A stretch of 64,000 nt of DNA from Selaginella moellendorffii. Lineage: Eukaryota; Streptophyta; Lycopodiopsida; Selaginellales; Selaginellaceae. The notes under the pieces were generated by a model that saw only the letters and a program-made list of their open reading frames with translations, searched no databases and was not told the DNA's origin. This document shows positions 32,264-42,111 of the stretch, piece after piece. Each line of letters begins with the position of its first letter. The stretch's first letter is position 1. Where the stretch lies: the NCBI RefSeq assembly GCF_000143415.4, contig NW_003314275.1, positions 2,679,789-2,743,788 of the forward strand, read 5' to 3'. Position numbers and translations under genes: made by a program.

Positions 32264-32717
32264 GTATATCTTGGCGTTCTACTTAGCTCGAGGCAACTTC
32301 GAATGTTTCGGGTACCAGAGCTACCGGGACAAGCATCGGCATGTTTGCAACAAAGCCGTGAAACGTTGCAAATTGCTCGTTTTAAACGTCACACTTACTT
32401 TTGAGTGTGTTATAGGAATTATCCAAGTCAAGATTTTGATCGAAACCTACGAGTTGCTTCAGTTAGCACATCCAGTTGCGGGCTCCGTGGATAAATTGAT
32501 CGACCTTGAGTACGACGAGCAGTATGACCTCCATAAAATGACGGTTCGGGAACTCAAGGATTTGGCGAAGTCTTGGGGTCTTAAAGGCTATTCCTCCCTC
32601 AAGAAGGATGCATTGGTCGAGGCATTAAATGCTTGGGAGGAGCCACAAGTGCTTGAAAGCCGAGAGTACGAGAGCAAGTCGTACCAAGAAATGTATGGAG
32701 ATAGAGTTGTCGTTTGA
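32264..32717 (+). CDS. SAP/Rho-N-like motif protein, partial
   Basis: An open frame ends at 32717 and is continuous upstream to 32064, but its true first exon is uncertain. Near the C terminus it contains MTVRELKDLAKSWGLKGY, then SSLKKDALVEALNAW. This is a helix-extended-helix motif of the SAP or Rho N-terminal type, known to bind DNA or RNA. Upstream are YILAFYLARGNFECFGYQ and a cluster of basic residues and cysteines. It follows the CR copy on the same strand and may be its last exon or a separate small gene. No signal peptide or membrane segment. Confidence 0.45.
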
Positions 32718-32791
32718 TGAAACCTTATATTTTTCTTCATCTCTCTCTTTGATCATCTCTGCCGTGCACGATCCACCAAACTATAGAAGGT

Positions 32792-33088
32792 TTAGAAAAT
32801 GAATCTTAAGAATGTTTGGCTTATCCTTTCAGCCATTGTCTCTGCATTATGCCCAGACTGGGAATATGCCTGGATCACGTAATGCGATCCTGTTCGTCCA
32901 CTCTGCTGCCGCCAAAGAGTTCTTCGATAAGATGCCCGAGGTGAGCATCTCGTCTTGGAATTCTGTCTGGACTTGGAACGCTGGAGAAATCTGAGCGCAT
33001 CGTCGCTATGTTCGTTCTCGACGCAGGCACTGATCATGATGTTCCACGAGGTGTTAAAGACATCTACACGGCCACACTTCCCATGCAT
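32792..33088 (-). pseudogene. PPR-repeat relic
   Basis: The minus frame from 33088 begins MHGKCGRVDVFNTSWNIMI and continues ENEHSDDALRFL, one PPR unit. A further AYSQSGHNAETM piece follows after a degraded stretch. It ends next to the MFS gene and is the last PPR trace in the window. Confidence 0.65.
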
Positions 33089-33272
33089 TTGAACTTGGCA
33101 TCGCGATCGCGGGTTCTAACGCCGCTGCTCTCTTTTCCTCTAACGAGATCTCTCGCGACACAGCACTCCCGCAGAGCTGGGAGTGGCGTTCCACGAAATC
33201 TTCCAGTGACGAACAAGCGATCAAGCGTTGGTTCATACACGATGGGATTTTTACAAAGGATTTTTCTCTCTT

Positions 33273-34919
33273 TCACTGCCAGCTCCTCGTCTTCGTTCTC
33301 GCGGCGACGATCCAACACAAGCAAGCTCCAATGGCGCTGGCGGCGCTGAGAGCCGCGAATCCTCCTCGAAAGCAATGACCCCCATGGCACACCAATTCCC
33401 GGCCAGCCTCGCGATCATAGAAGTAGCCCACCACCCTGGACGAGAGAAGATAATGGCCGACTGGATTCCCCACGAAGAGAGCGTTGAACACCACGCCCAG
33501 CCTCCTCTCTCCAAACATCTCGCAGGCTATGGCGGCGGTGAGCCCCCAGTTCAGTCCATCGCTCGCCGCTCCCAGCACCGCCGCGAAGATCGTCGCTCCA
33601 GGGACCGGGACCGCCGCCAGCGCCGTGCCGATCGAGTTGGAGGCCATCCCCAGCGCCAGAAACGTGGATTTGGGGGTGCCAAATCGCTCCAGGCAGTAGT
33701 CCGCGGCCAGGCCGGCGGCGATCCTCGCGAAGCAGCTACTCACGCAGAAGAGCGACACGAAAACGGGGCCTATCTTCTGCGAGTAGCCGAGCGAGATCGC
33801 GAGCTGGGTGAGATTGGTGGAGACTGCATTGGCGGCGCCGAATCCAAACACCAGCGCAACGAACAGTAGCCAGAAATCCACGCTGGTGGCGACCTGGGCA
33901 AGCGTGTGATCGTCGCCAAGTCTAGGTGGTGGTGATGTTCTTCCTGTCTCGTGATCTTTGGTCGCCCCTGTTTCTAGCAGAGCCTCTGTTCTTCCAGCTG
34001 GTTCCTTCTCGTCGTGATCTAGCAGGGCCTCCCTCGCAGATCCTGCTACCTTGCGATCTAGCACTCCCCTTCGCGATATCAGCTGTTCCTCACGATCCAG
34101 CAAAGTTGCATTCCAATCTTTGTCTTGGAATCCCGCCACCAACGCGATCACAGCCAGTAGCAGCAGCAAGAGCACGATGATCGAGCAGACAATCACCTGT
34201 GTACCACGAGTGAATCGCATGAACACCTCAAGAACACTCACGACCAGGAGCCACGCTGCTAGCGCCACCAGGCATCCAGACATGCCGTACATGACACCGT
34301 ACGACGCTGGCGGAGACCCCGCCGTACGAGAGATGGGCCTTGCCGCGAGAGCCAATGGAAGCATGAGAGGGATCATCCACGAGAGCATCAACGGGAGCCC
34401 ATCGCCGCTACCACCGCCGCCACCAATCGCGTAGAACGCCTGGAGGAAGATCGATCCGCCCAACACATGGTAGCCCTTGACCAATCCCAGCACCGCGCCC
34501 GTGTCGCGGCCGAAATTCCTGGCGCTCGCCAGCACCACCGGCGTCTGGACCGACGCCTGGGAGATCCCGATCAGGAGCTCGTAGAGACAGAGCTGCCACA
34601 CCGCGGCGCCATGGATCCGGTGCGTGATGGTGAGCCAGATCATGAGGAGCGCCAAGCTCTGGCCGGCAGCTCCGGCGGCGAGCAGCAGCCATGGCGGGAC
34701 TAGGGCGTAGAGAAGTCCTGGGATGATCCCGAGCGCGCTGCCGACGCCCGAGAAGGTGACGATCGCCGTCAGGGTCTTTTGATCCAGCGCCATGGCGATC
34801 TTCATCGCCTGGGAGTAGCCGCTGAAAGTGTAGATCGAGGAATTCAACGCCATGATCCAGCAGCTGGCCGCCAGCGCGATCCATCGGCTGTTCCTGAGAT
34901 CCCGGAGCCCATATTCCAT
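33273..34919 (-). CDS. Nodulin-like MFS transporter (paralogue 1)
   Basis: A single exon of 548 codons, GC-rich. It starts MEYGLRDLRNSRWIALAAS and has the hallmark of plant nodulin-like/NFD4 transporters: a first helix with TFSGYSQAMK, helix 2 with VGSALGIIPGLLYALVP, then AVLGLVKGYHVLGGSIFLQ, a long hydrophilic loop (about residues 265-340) and a second half with DFWLLFVALVFGFG and NLTQLAISLGYSQ. About twelve membrane segments are visible. Family members sit in plasma or organelle membranes and export or import small metabolites; the substrate cannot be told from sequence. Its ATG is 43 bases downstream of the stop of the next MFS gene on the same strand. Confidence 0.92.
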   Translation of the reverse strand: MEYGLRDLRNSRWIALAASCWIMALNSSIYTFSGYSQAMKIAMALDQKTLTAIVTFSGVGSALGIIPGLLYALVPPWLLLAAGAAGQSLALLMIWLTITHRIHGAAVWQLCLYELLIGISQASVQTPVVLASARNFGRDTGAVLGLVKGYHVLGGSIFLQAFYAIGGGGGSGDGLPLMLSWMIPLMLPLALAARPISRTAGSPPASYGVMYGMSGCLVALAAWLLVVSVLEVFMRFTRGTQVIVCSIIVLLLLLLAVIALVAGFQDKDWNATLLDREEQLISRRGVLDRKVAGSAREALLDHDEKEPAGRTEALLETGATKDHETGRTSPPPRLGDDHTLAQVATSVDFWLLFVALVFGFGAANAVSTNLTQLAISLGYSQKIGPVFVSLFCVSSCFARIAAGLAADYCLERFGTPKSTFLALGMASNSIGTALAAVPVPGATIFAAVLGAASDGLNWGLTAAIACEMFGERRLGVVFNALFVGNPVGHYLLSSRVVGYFYDREAGRELVCHGGHCFRGGFAALSAASAIGACLCWIVAARTKTRSWQ

Positions 34920-34962
34920 CGCAAATAACTCCTATCGATCAACTCATCTGTCACGATCGCTG

Positions 34963-36513
34963 CTACAATGCTCGCGAGGAAGAAGACGAACAGGCGTGGA
35001 TCCCGTGGTAGAATCCCTTGTTCCTCCTTGCGAGGGCCGCGAATCCCACACCAGCAATGGCGCAGCAAATCGCCACGGCCAGGAACGATGATCCGAAGCA
35101 CCGCGATCCCACGCACAGCAATCCCTGCTCGTTCTGGGCATCGTAGATCGATCCCACCAGCAGCACCGAGAGGAGGAGCGCGCCGATCGGGCACGCGAAG
35201 GTGATGATGTTGAGAATGGAGCTGAAGCTCGCGAGGCCGAAGAGATCCGAGGCGGTGGCGATGGCGAGGCACCAGAACGCGCCATCCGCGATGCCCGAGA
35301 GGATCGCCACGAAGAAGAGAGCGCCGTGGACGGCAATGCTGCCCAGGAGCAAGCTTGCTACCTGGATCGCGGCTGTGAGGATCAAAAACACTGGCCTTGG
35401 TGTGCCATAAACCCTAAGAGCGTGCTCCGAGAGAATGCCCGAGCCGAGTCTTCCCACACAGCTGCCGATCGAGAAGAGGGAGACGCAAATGGTGATCGTC
35501 CGCGAGGAGTAGCCGAGGGAGTGGCCGAATTGCGAGAGATTGCTGGTCACCACGCTCGTGGAGCCGGTGCCGAGAAGAACTCCGAGGAAGAGCAGCCAGA
35601 AATCCAGCGTTGCAATCGCCTCGAGCGTCGTGAATTCGCCCCCAATCTGCCCGTGGATCGCGAATCCTTGCTCTTGGATCACGGAGGATTCTTCGCTGGA
35701 TTCTAGAATTCTTGGCAGCAAACCTTCGATTTTGGATTCGTGCTCCTCGTTCTTTCGATCGGGCTTGACTAGCACGTAGATCGGCGAGAGGAGTATGAGA
35801 CACATTCCAAGATTGACGAGCACGATCTGGATCCGGTCGAGCGTGATGACACTCTCGACGATCACGGCCGCGAGCAAGAAGGCTGCGAGGAAGATCAAGC
35901 TCGCCGCGAGAAGCATCGACTTCCAAGAAATCGAGGATGGGGCCTGGAAAGGGGCAGGGATTTTGCGAGAGATGGCGAGGATTGGGAGCGCGGAGAGGAG
36001 TGGCAGCAGCCACGCGAGCATCAGAGGCATGCATTCTTCGCGGCCATGGCAGACGAGAAGGAAGAACTGGACCAAGATCGAGGCGCTCAATCCGACGAGG
36101 CCCTTGAGGTAGCCAAGAACGAACCCTCGCGCGCCGGGGAAGATCCTCACGCCGCTCACGAGCGCGGCCGTCTGGATGTACGTCTGTGCGAATCCGACGA
36201 GCAATTGGAAGAGGGAGAGGTGCCAGAGGGAGAAGAGGGAGGGATTCTTGATCGCGAGCCAGATGAGGAAGTAGCCGCAGCTGCTGTGAGCAATTCCCAG
36301 GCCGACGATCGCCGGCGGAGGAATGCGATCGTAGAGAAGCGCCGGGCCGATTCCACTGGAGCTTCCCAGGGTATTGAAGAATGCAAGCGTGTCGAGGCTC
36401 TTTTGATCGAGCGCGAGCGCGAGTTTGAGCGCCTGGGAGTAGGATCCGAAGAGATAGGAGGAGCCATTGAGAGATTGGAGCCATCCAGTGGCAATGAGAC
36501 CCAGCCACGCCAT
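34963..36513 (-). CDS. Nodulin-like MFS transporter (paralogue 2)
   Basis: Single exon, 516 codons, starting MAWLGLIATGWLQSLNGSSY. The first half shows YLFGSYSQALKLALALDQKS and LGSSSGIGPALLYDRIPP; the loop is about 60 residues; the second half shows ATLDFWLLFLGVLLGTGS and NLSQFGHSLGYSSRTI, with NIITFACPIGALLLS before the last helices. It is a clear paralogue of the neighbour but diverged (roughly a third identical by eye). The C terminus (ACSSSSSRAL) may be a read-through tail. Its ATG lies only 59 bases from the ATG of the divergent DUS3 gene, so the two must share a very short promoter. Confidence 0.92.
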   Translation of the reverse strand: MAWLGLIATGWLQSLNGSSYLFGSYSQALKLALALDQKSLDTLAFFNTLGSSSGIGPALLYDRIPPPAIVGLGIAHSSCGYFLIWLAIKNPSLFSLWHLSLFQLLVGFAQTYIQTAALVSGVRIFPGARGFVLGYLKGLVGLSASILVQFFLLVCHGREECMPLMLAWLLPLLSALPILAISRKIPAPFQAPSSISWKSMLLAASLIFLAAFLLAAVIVESVITLDRIQIVLVNLGMCLILLSPIYVLVKPDRKNEEHESKIEGLLPRILESSEESSVIQEQGFAIHGQIGGEFTTLEAIATLDFWLLFLGVLLGTGSTSVVTSNLSQFGHSLGYSSRTITICVSLFSIGSCVGRLGSGILSEHALRVYGTPRPVFLILTAAIQVASLLLGSIAVHGALFFVAILSGIADGAFWCLAIATASDLFGLASFSSILNIITFACPIGALLLSVLLVGSIYDAQNEQGLLCVGSRCFGSSFLAVAICCAIAGVGFAALARRNKGFYHGIHACSSSSSRAL

Positions 36514-36572
36514 TTGGAGCCAAGAACCCTAGTTTTGAAGAACCCTAAAATAATCTCTCGCTCGCCATCGCC
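36514..36572. promoter_or_regulatory. 59-bp divergent intergenic region (MFS / DUS3)
   Basis: This holds both 5' leaders and any shared promoter. It contains AACCCTAGTTTT and AACCCTAAAATAA, telo-box-like AACCCTA motifs that are common in promoters of plant translation genes. No TATA box is obvious. True promoter elements may lie in the neighbouring coding sequence. Confidence 0.5.
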
Positions 36573-38889
36573 ATGGCGGCAGTGGAGGATCGTATCGAGG
36601 CGGAGATTGTCGCGGAGAATTCTGCGAATGGAGCTGAGGGATTGATTGCCAAGGGTGTGGCGCCTGTGCAGAAGGAATTTCTGGTCTCGGCACAGGTGCG
36701 TTCTACCATTTCGGACAAGGACGCCGCCAAGATTTCCAGCGAGAAGAAGTCCAAGCGGAAGATAAGAAAAGAGCGAAAGCAGGTGCGATGTCTTCGTGTT
36801 CCTCGTATCTCTGATCGCCATTGTGTTGTGTCTGTGCTCTATCCAGGCTAGAAAGCTCGAGGTGTGCAATGCCGTGGTTAGAGCTGGTGATCCAAATGCC
36901 TGTCCATTTGGGGAGAACTGTAGATTTAGCCACGACTTGGAAGGCTACTTGGCACAGGTACGTCAATTGTGATTCGTTTCTTTGTTTCTCATCTCTTTGA
37001 TTTTTGTTAAGAAACCGGAAGATCTTCCTGGAGTTTGCCCGTCAGTGAGCTTGAATGTGCCTTGTCCTTATGGAGTAAGGTGTCGATTCTACGGAACTCA
37101 CACAAAACAAGATCTGCCGAAGGAAAACCCCGAGGGTGCGATGGATGGAGACGAGGAAACATCGGGCGCTGGCGAGATCAATGTTCTCCGAAAGGATTTT
37201 CAGAAGTCACTCTGGAAGAAACTTGAGAGCTTTCCTAAAGCTGATAGCCAGCTACAAGCGATGGGTCTCAAAGTGAGTCTCTTCGTTTTCTATCTGCCGC
37301 GCTCAAAGCTTTTCTTCTTTCTGAACAGAACAAGGTTTATGGACCTAAGAAGGGTGCTACAACGGAAGGAGAAAATGGTGGAGCTGAAACGCATGACGAA
37401 AACAATGACGTATCGGATGACGCAGTTCCGCCTTTGAAGAAGCCAAAGCTTGTGGATCCTGTGGATGATGCTAAAGAACAAGGAGATGGCTGCAAGCTAA
37501 ACAGCAGGGAGAAGAAGAAAATCGACTTGAAAGGCAAGCTTTATCTTGCCCCTCTGACGACAGTCGGGAATCTTCCGTTTCGGAGGCTGTGTAAGAAGCT
37601 CGGGGCCGACGTTACCTGTGGAGAGATGGCGATGTGTACAAACCTTCTTCAGGTAATTTTGATGTGTCTTGAACTTGCTAAAACTAAGTTGTTCCAGGGC
37701 CACGCATCCGAGTGGGCTCTTTTGAGGCGCCACCCTGTTGAAGACTGTTTTGGCGTCCAGATTTGTGGCTCTTATGCTGATTCTCTGACGAAGACGGTCG
37801 AGCTGATCGAAAGAGAATGCACTGTTGACTTCATCGACATAAACCTTGGCTGTCCCATAGATATCGTCGTCAAGAAAGGAGCTGGGTCCTGCCTTCTCAC
37901 AAAGCCGACCAGGCTGGAGCAGATCGTGAGAGCTACTGCGTCGATCATGGAAAAGCCTTTGACACTCAAGGTAATCTTTTTTCGGTTTGTCTTTCCGCCT
38001 TTGAGCGTTGATCGCTTTCCATTCTCGCAGATGCGTACAGGCTATTTCGAGGGAAAAAATTGTGCTCACTCGATGATCTCTGAGTTGAGCAACTGGGGAG
38101 TCTCGGCAGTCACGGTTCACGGGAGAACTCGACAGCAGCGTTACAGCAAGCTCGCGGACTGGGTGTATATCTACGACTGTGCAAAGCGTGCCCCTGATGA
38201 CTTGCAAGTTCTCGGCAATGGCGACATTTTCTCGTATAGCGACTGGAACGAGCACATGTTACCCGACCTAAACCTCTCGTCGTGTATGCTTGCGAGAGGA
38301 GCGCTCATCAAGGTACGCAAACTGATCAAGTAAGCGTCTTCGAATTTCGAATTTTTTTTGCATTGCAGCCGTGGCTTTTGACGGAGATCAAGGAACAAAG
38401 GCACTGGGATATCAGTTCCAACGAAAGGCTCGATCTGTTGCGTGATTATACGCAATTTGGATTGGAACACTGGGGCTCTGACTCCAAAGGTATGTGTTCT
38501 TGGTTTCATTAGCTACAGCGAAGTTAAACGTGTTCTTCAGGCGTGGAAACGACTCGAAAGTTTCTTTTGGAGTGGCTGAGCTACTTACACAGATACATAC
38601 CGGTGGGACTCCTGGAAGTTATCCCACAAAGGCTAAACTGGCGACCTCCGCGCTACGTTGGTCGAAACGATCTCGAGACGCTCATGGCATCGGACAGTGC
38701 TGCAGACTGGGTACGCAAAGCTCATACTTGATCTCTTTTCTTCGCAAAACTCATATTTGCTTTGACCGATCTCTTTTCTTTCTTTCGCAGGTCCGCATTA
38801 GCGAGATGCTCCTTGGTCCCGCTCCAGAGGGATTTGTCTTCACTCCCAAGCACAAGTCGAGTGCTTACGACAAGGCCGAGAATGGTTAA
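36573..38889 (+). CDS. DUS3: tRNA-dihydrouridine(47) synthase, DUS3-like
   Basis: About ten short-intron exons; exon 1 36573-36782, exon 2 36847-36957, exon 3 from 37012, stop at 38889. The N terminus is basic. Two CCCH zinc fingers follow: [12 protein letters not shown] (C-x5-C-x3-H) and [13 protein letters not shown]. The catalytic TIM barrel shows [29 protein letters not shown], the diagnostic [20 protein letters not shown], and [18 protein letters not shown] with LGNGDIFSY (FMN binding). The family reduces uridine 47 of tRNA using FMN and NADPH; the zinc fingers help bind RNA. The catalytic cysteine is expected in the GAGSCLL loop. Length and domain order fit eukaryotic DUS3L. It is divergent to the MFS gene. 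Confidence 0.93.
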
Positions 38890-39092
38890 GCCGATCTCGC
38901 TGAATTTTTTTTGACGGGACAAAAAGATACCTTTTTGTTCTTGCGAGCTAGGAGGAACTTCAAACTGCTAGGAAACTTTTTCGTTCTTTCTTGCGAAGAG
39001 CTAGGAGGAACTTAAGAGGTAACACTTCCGTTTAGAACGCTTGCAATACACAAAAACAAAAGGGGTGAATTCTCCTTCCTTGCATCGATGAA

Positions 39093-39535
39093 TCAGTCCT
39101 CCTCGTCGGCCGCGTTCTCGGCGATGTTGAAGTATCGGAGCTCGTAGACGCTGCGGTCAGTGTTGGACGCGATCACTCGCAGCCAATCCCTCACGTTGTG
39201 CTTCTTGAGGTATTTCTTGGTCAAGTATTTCAAGTACCTGGCACAAAACCCATTGAGATCTTCGTAGCAGAGAAAAAGAGAGAATTTGATCACCTCTTGG
39301 AGAATGCGTTCTCGGATGTGACGCTGATCTTGTTGCGCTCCCTGGTGATGGTCACAGTATCGCCCAGGACACCCGTTTTGCCCCCTACCTTGATCCGGTC
39401 CTGGAGGAACTTCTCGAAAGAGGCGATCTCCATGATCTTGTCCTCCACGGGCTTGCCGCAGTCGATCGTGAAGGTCGCCTTCTTCTTCCCCTTGGATGCC
39501 GCTCCCGCCGCGCCCTTCTTCGTCGCGGGCGCCAT
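39093..39535 (-). CDS. RPL22: 60S ribosomal protein L22 (eL22)
   Basis: Two exons: 39535-39294 and 39237-39093, phase 2 junction, 128 residues, the normal eL22 length. The start ATG follows the GCGATGGCGCCC context. Seen: a lysine- and alanine-rich N terminus, [18 protein letters not shown], then [15 protein letters not shown], then [20 protein letters not shown] and the acidic tail NAADEED. All are hallmarks of eL22. It is a structural protein of the large cytosolic ribosomal subunit. An upstream frame adding MVVRVA is open but not part of the family. It shares a 168-bp divergent intergenic region with the next gene; AACCCTA-like motifs occur there. Confidence 0.96.
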
Positions 39536-39703
39536 CGCTACACGCACAACCACAGCCGCCGTAAAGCCCTAGCCCTAAATCTCGGAAAACCTAAAGTGGT
39601 GCCCTAAAAGTCAAAGTAAAATGCGCGAAAAAGTAATAAGAGGATCTGACGTGTCTTCCCTCGCAAGCATTGAGAATTAGGGTTCTTGCGAGTGAGCTAG
39701 GCG
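39536..39703. promoter_or_regulatory. 168-bp divergent promoter (RPL22 / conserved plant protein)
   Basis: The stretch between the two start codons contains CTAGCCCTAAAT and GAATTAGGGTTC, two inverted telo-box-like AGGGTT/ACCCTA motifs, as is common upstream of plant ribosomal-protein genes. Confidence 0.5.
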
Positions 39704-40451
39704 ATGGATCTCGCGAAGACGAGAGGGCGGGTCGTGACGCTCATCACGGCCTTCATCGTTCTCACGTTCCTTGGTAATCCCCATCTCACATTGCACGAAT
39801 TTCTTAGGCGCGCGACTGATTGATCGCGTTTTTTCTTCTACAGCCGAGAAATCCCGGCAGATTGTCGGTGAGGAGCGATCGTCGCAATCCGGGAAGTTCT
39901 CCTGGATGGACTGCTTCGATCTAGGCAGCGGCACTCTGGCGTGCTCGATCAAGGAGGGCGTCAAGCTCTACACGTACAACATCCGCTCCGGGATCGTGGA
40001 GAAATCCCGGCACAAGGCCTACGAGATCGCGCTCGAGGACGCACTCCACGAGGGCCTGTCGATCCAGGAGGCGTCCAGGGCGGCGGCGGTGGCCGGGAAG
40101 AAGGCCGCGAAGATTTCCTCGCGCAAGGCGAGGAGGATCACGGGGCCGGTCATAGCGGCGGCGTGGGATTTCTTCGAGGCGATCTACTACGGCGGAGGGC
40201 CGATCGAGGCGACGATGCGCGGCGCTGGGACGATGTGTGGGGCGTGGATGGGAGGGATCGAGGGGGAAAGGAAGCTCGGGCGGATCGGCTATCTCATTGG
40301 CAGCCATCTGGGGAATTGGATTGGCGGGAGAGTTGGATTGATGCTCTATGACATTGGCAACGCTGCGTGGTTTCTCAAGGAGCAAGCCACTGCGATGCTT
40401 GGTGGAGGGATCACGGTAGAGGAGGAGAGTGCCGTGGAAGTGGAGCTGTGA
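39704..40451 (+). CDS. Conserved plant protein with N-terminal signal, function unknown
   Basis: Two exons, 39704-39773 and 39844-40451, 225 residues. The N terminus (RGRVVTLITAFIVLTFLA) is a signal peptide or anchor. The body has FSWMDCFDLGSGTLACSIKE, an internal run of basic helices (KKAAKISSRKARRI), and a glycine-rich C-terminal half with repeated small-residue helices (GPIEATMRGAGTMCGAWMGG; GYLIGSHLGNWIGGRVGLM) that may contact membrane. I cannot name a domain. The strong codon bias and conserved look suggest a real, widely conserved plant gene. It is divergent from RPL22. Confidence 0.8.
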
Positions 40452-40586
40452 CGATGATCCACGAATCTAGGTAGAGTTTTCGCGTGATCGATCGGGAGTG
40501 CCACCGAGAAAGAGGAAAGAACGATTTGGATGATTGTTTATAAAGTGTTTTATAGTGGAGAGGTTGATTACCTACAGAACGATGCG

Positions 40587-41491
40587 ATGGGCTCTCTTCG
40601 GTCGTGCGCGCTCGCGGTGGTGGATGGAAGCCGGGATTTCAAGCATGGAGGAGCTAGCGCTGGCGGCGCCGCTGCGAGGCGAGTGATGATCGGCGGGATT
40701 GCGAGGAGGAATGGAGCTTCTTCTTCGTCGGCTAGGGTTGTGGCTATGGCGGGCGTGGTCGTGGCGGAGCCAGTGCTGTGCATTGGCAGAACGCTTGTCT
40801 TCTACGCGTTCTTGCAGCTCGGGCTTGCGGGACGGGCAGCCTCCGGTAAGATCAATGCGGCATTGCGGCAGTTCGATCGAGAAATACCCTGATCGATTGA
40901 TTGTCACAGACGAGGAGAATGGATGGGAAGCGTGGCTCCAGCGCGTTCTTTTTGGAACTTCAGGTATACATTTCTTTGATTTCCCTCTCTTGGGAGATTT
41001 TAGGGTTCTTCCTCCGGTGCCAGGGAAGCGGAAGAACGAGAGGAACGAACAAGTGAGATTCCGGACGAAGTGGCACGCCAGCACCAAGGGCACGCTCGTC
41101 CGGCGCTACCGCGTCCCCACCGTCGCGCAGGGCCGGAAGCTCCTCACGGCCATCTCCTCCCTGCTCTCCAGCGACGATTCCTTCCGCGATGCGAGCTCCC
41201 ACAAGGTACTGCCATCGTTCTTTCGATCTCCCGCTCGATATTTCGATCAATTCCGATCGAAATATCGCTGAATCGCGCTGTCTTCTTCGCTAGGGATGCC
41301 AGATCCGCCGGGAGAATGCGCACGCCGAGTCCGTGTGCTGCCACAATGTGAGGGCTCTCCTGGACCAGCTCCCGACGCCGCATCTGGTGGTGGAAATCAC
41401 GGCATTCCCTCCGGCTCCAACGATCACCGAGATCCAGTACGCCAAGGCCGAGAAGATCGAGCAGGTTCTCAGGAAGGGCGTCTCGATCTGA
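40587..41491 (+). CDS. Conserved plant protein of unknown function, possibly plastid-targeted
   Basis: Four exons: 40587-40845, 40910-40963, 41024-41205, 41294-41491; 230 residues. The N terminus is rich in Ser, Ala and Arg with no acidic start (ARRNGASSSSARVV), like a transit peptide, then a hydrophobic stretch. The conserved part begins EQVRFRTKWHASTKGTLVRR, then YRVPTVAQGRKLLTAI, then CQIRRENAHAESVCCHNVR and ALLDQLPTPHLVVEITAFP. I recognise the style of a single-copy plant protein but not its function. An upstream in-frame region back to 40530 is open but unlikely to be used. All splice sites are GT..AG. Confidence 0.8.
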
Positions 41492-42111
41492 CGAACGAGG
41501 GAATGTAAAACTAGCGCACGGTATATTCGCGTGCTCGAGTGGCGGCATATTCGCGTGACCGCCGTACTCCACAATGTCAGTACTGTTCCTTTTACCTTTT
41601 TTTTTCTGCTCACTGTGTTGTATTAATGTGCAGACATTTTCTTTTGGCAACGCAGCAACAGTTTCGATCGATCGATGCGAGATTCGTCCTGCGGTAGAAC
41701 CCCACGAGGATAAGAAGGAAGGACACTTTTTTCTCTTTAAAAGATCTTTTTTCTACTGAGGAACAGCTAGGCTCCTCAGGTAATGGTTTTCATTTGTCTC
41801 GCGATTGGTGCGAAGGAATGTGATGTTGCTGTGTTGTAGGTGAGGGAAGTGAGCGAGAAATCGGGAGAGTGGGGCGGCTCATTTAATCCACTGGACCGTC
41901 CCTCTGACTTGGGTCTTTGCTGGATTTGCGACCCACGATGGATTTTTGGAGCTGTTGGATTTGAGCTGCTGCTCCTGTCTCGATCCGTGGCTGGTAAGAC
42001 TGAGGCTCAGATTTTTCTTTTCTGCTGGACGAACTTTGGAGCAACGTTGTTGTTGTTTTGCAGCCAGGCTAGAATCCGCCCCTCTTGGAGAAGCTGTTGT
42101 GTCTGGATGCG
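41492..42111. other. Intergenic and 5' leader of the LOTUS-repeat gene
   Basis: No separate gene is seen. At 41780-41840 and 41990-42063 there are GT..AG-like stretches consistent with one or two 5'-UTR introns of the downstream gene (acceptors TTGTAG and TTGCAG). Confidence 0.45.

Noticed and set aside
33228-33869. 213-codon plus-strand frame
   Set aside because: Antisense to MFS paralogue 1; Arg-rich and without motifs.
35414-36523. 369-codon minus-strand frame overlapping the MFS gene
   Set aside because: It is a second frame of the same strand as MFS paralogue 2, Arg/Pro-rich, with no domain; the MFS frame explains the codon pattern.
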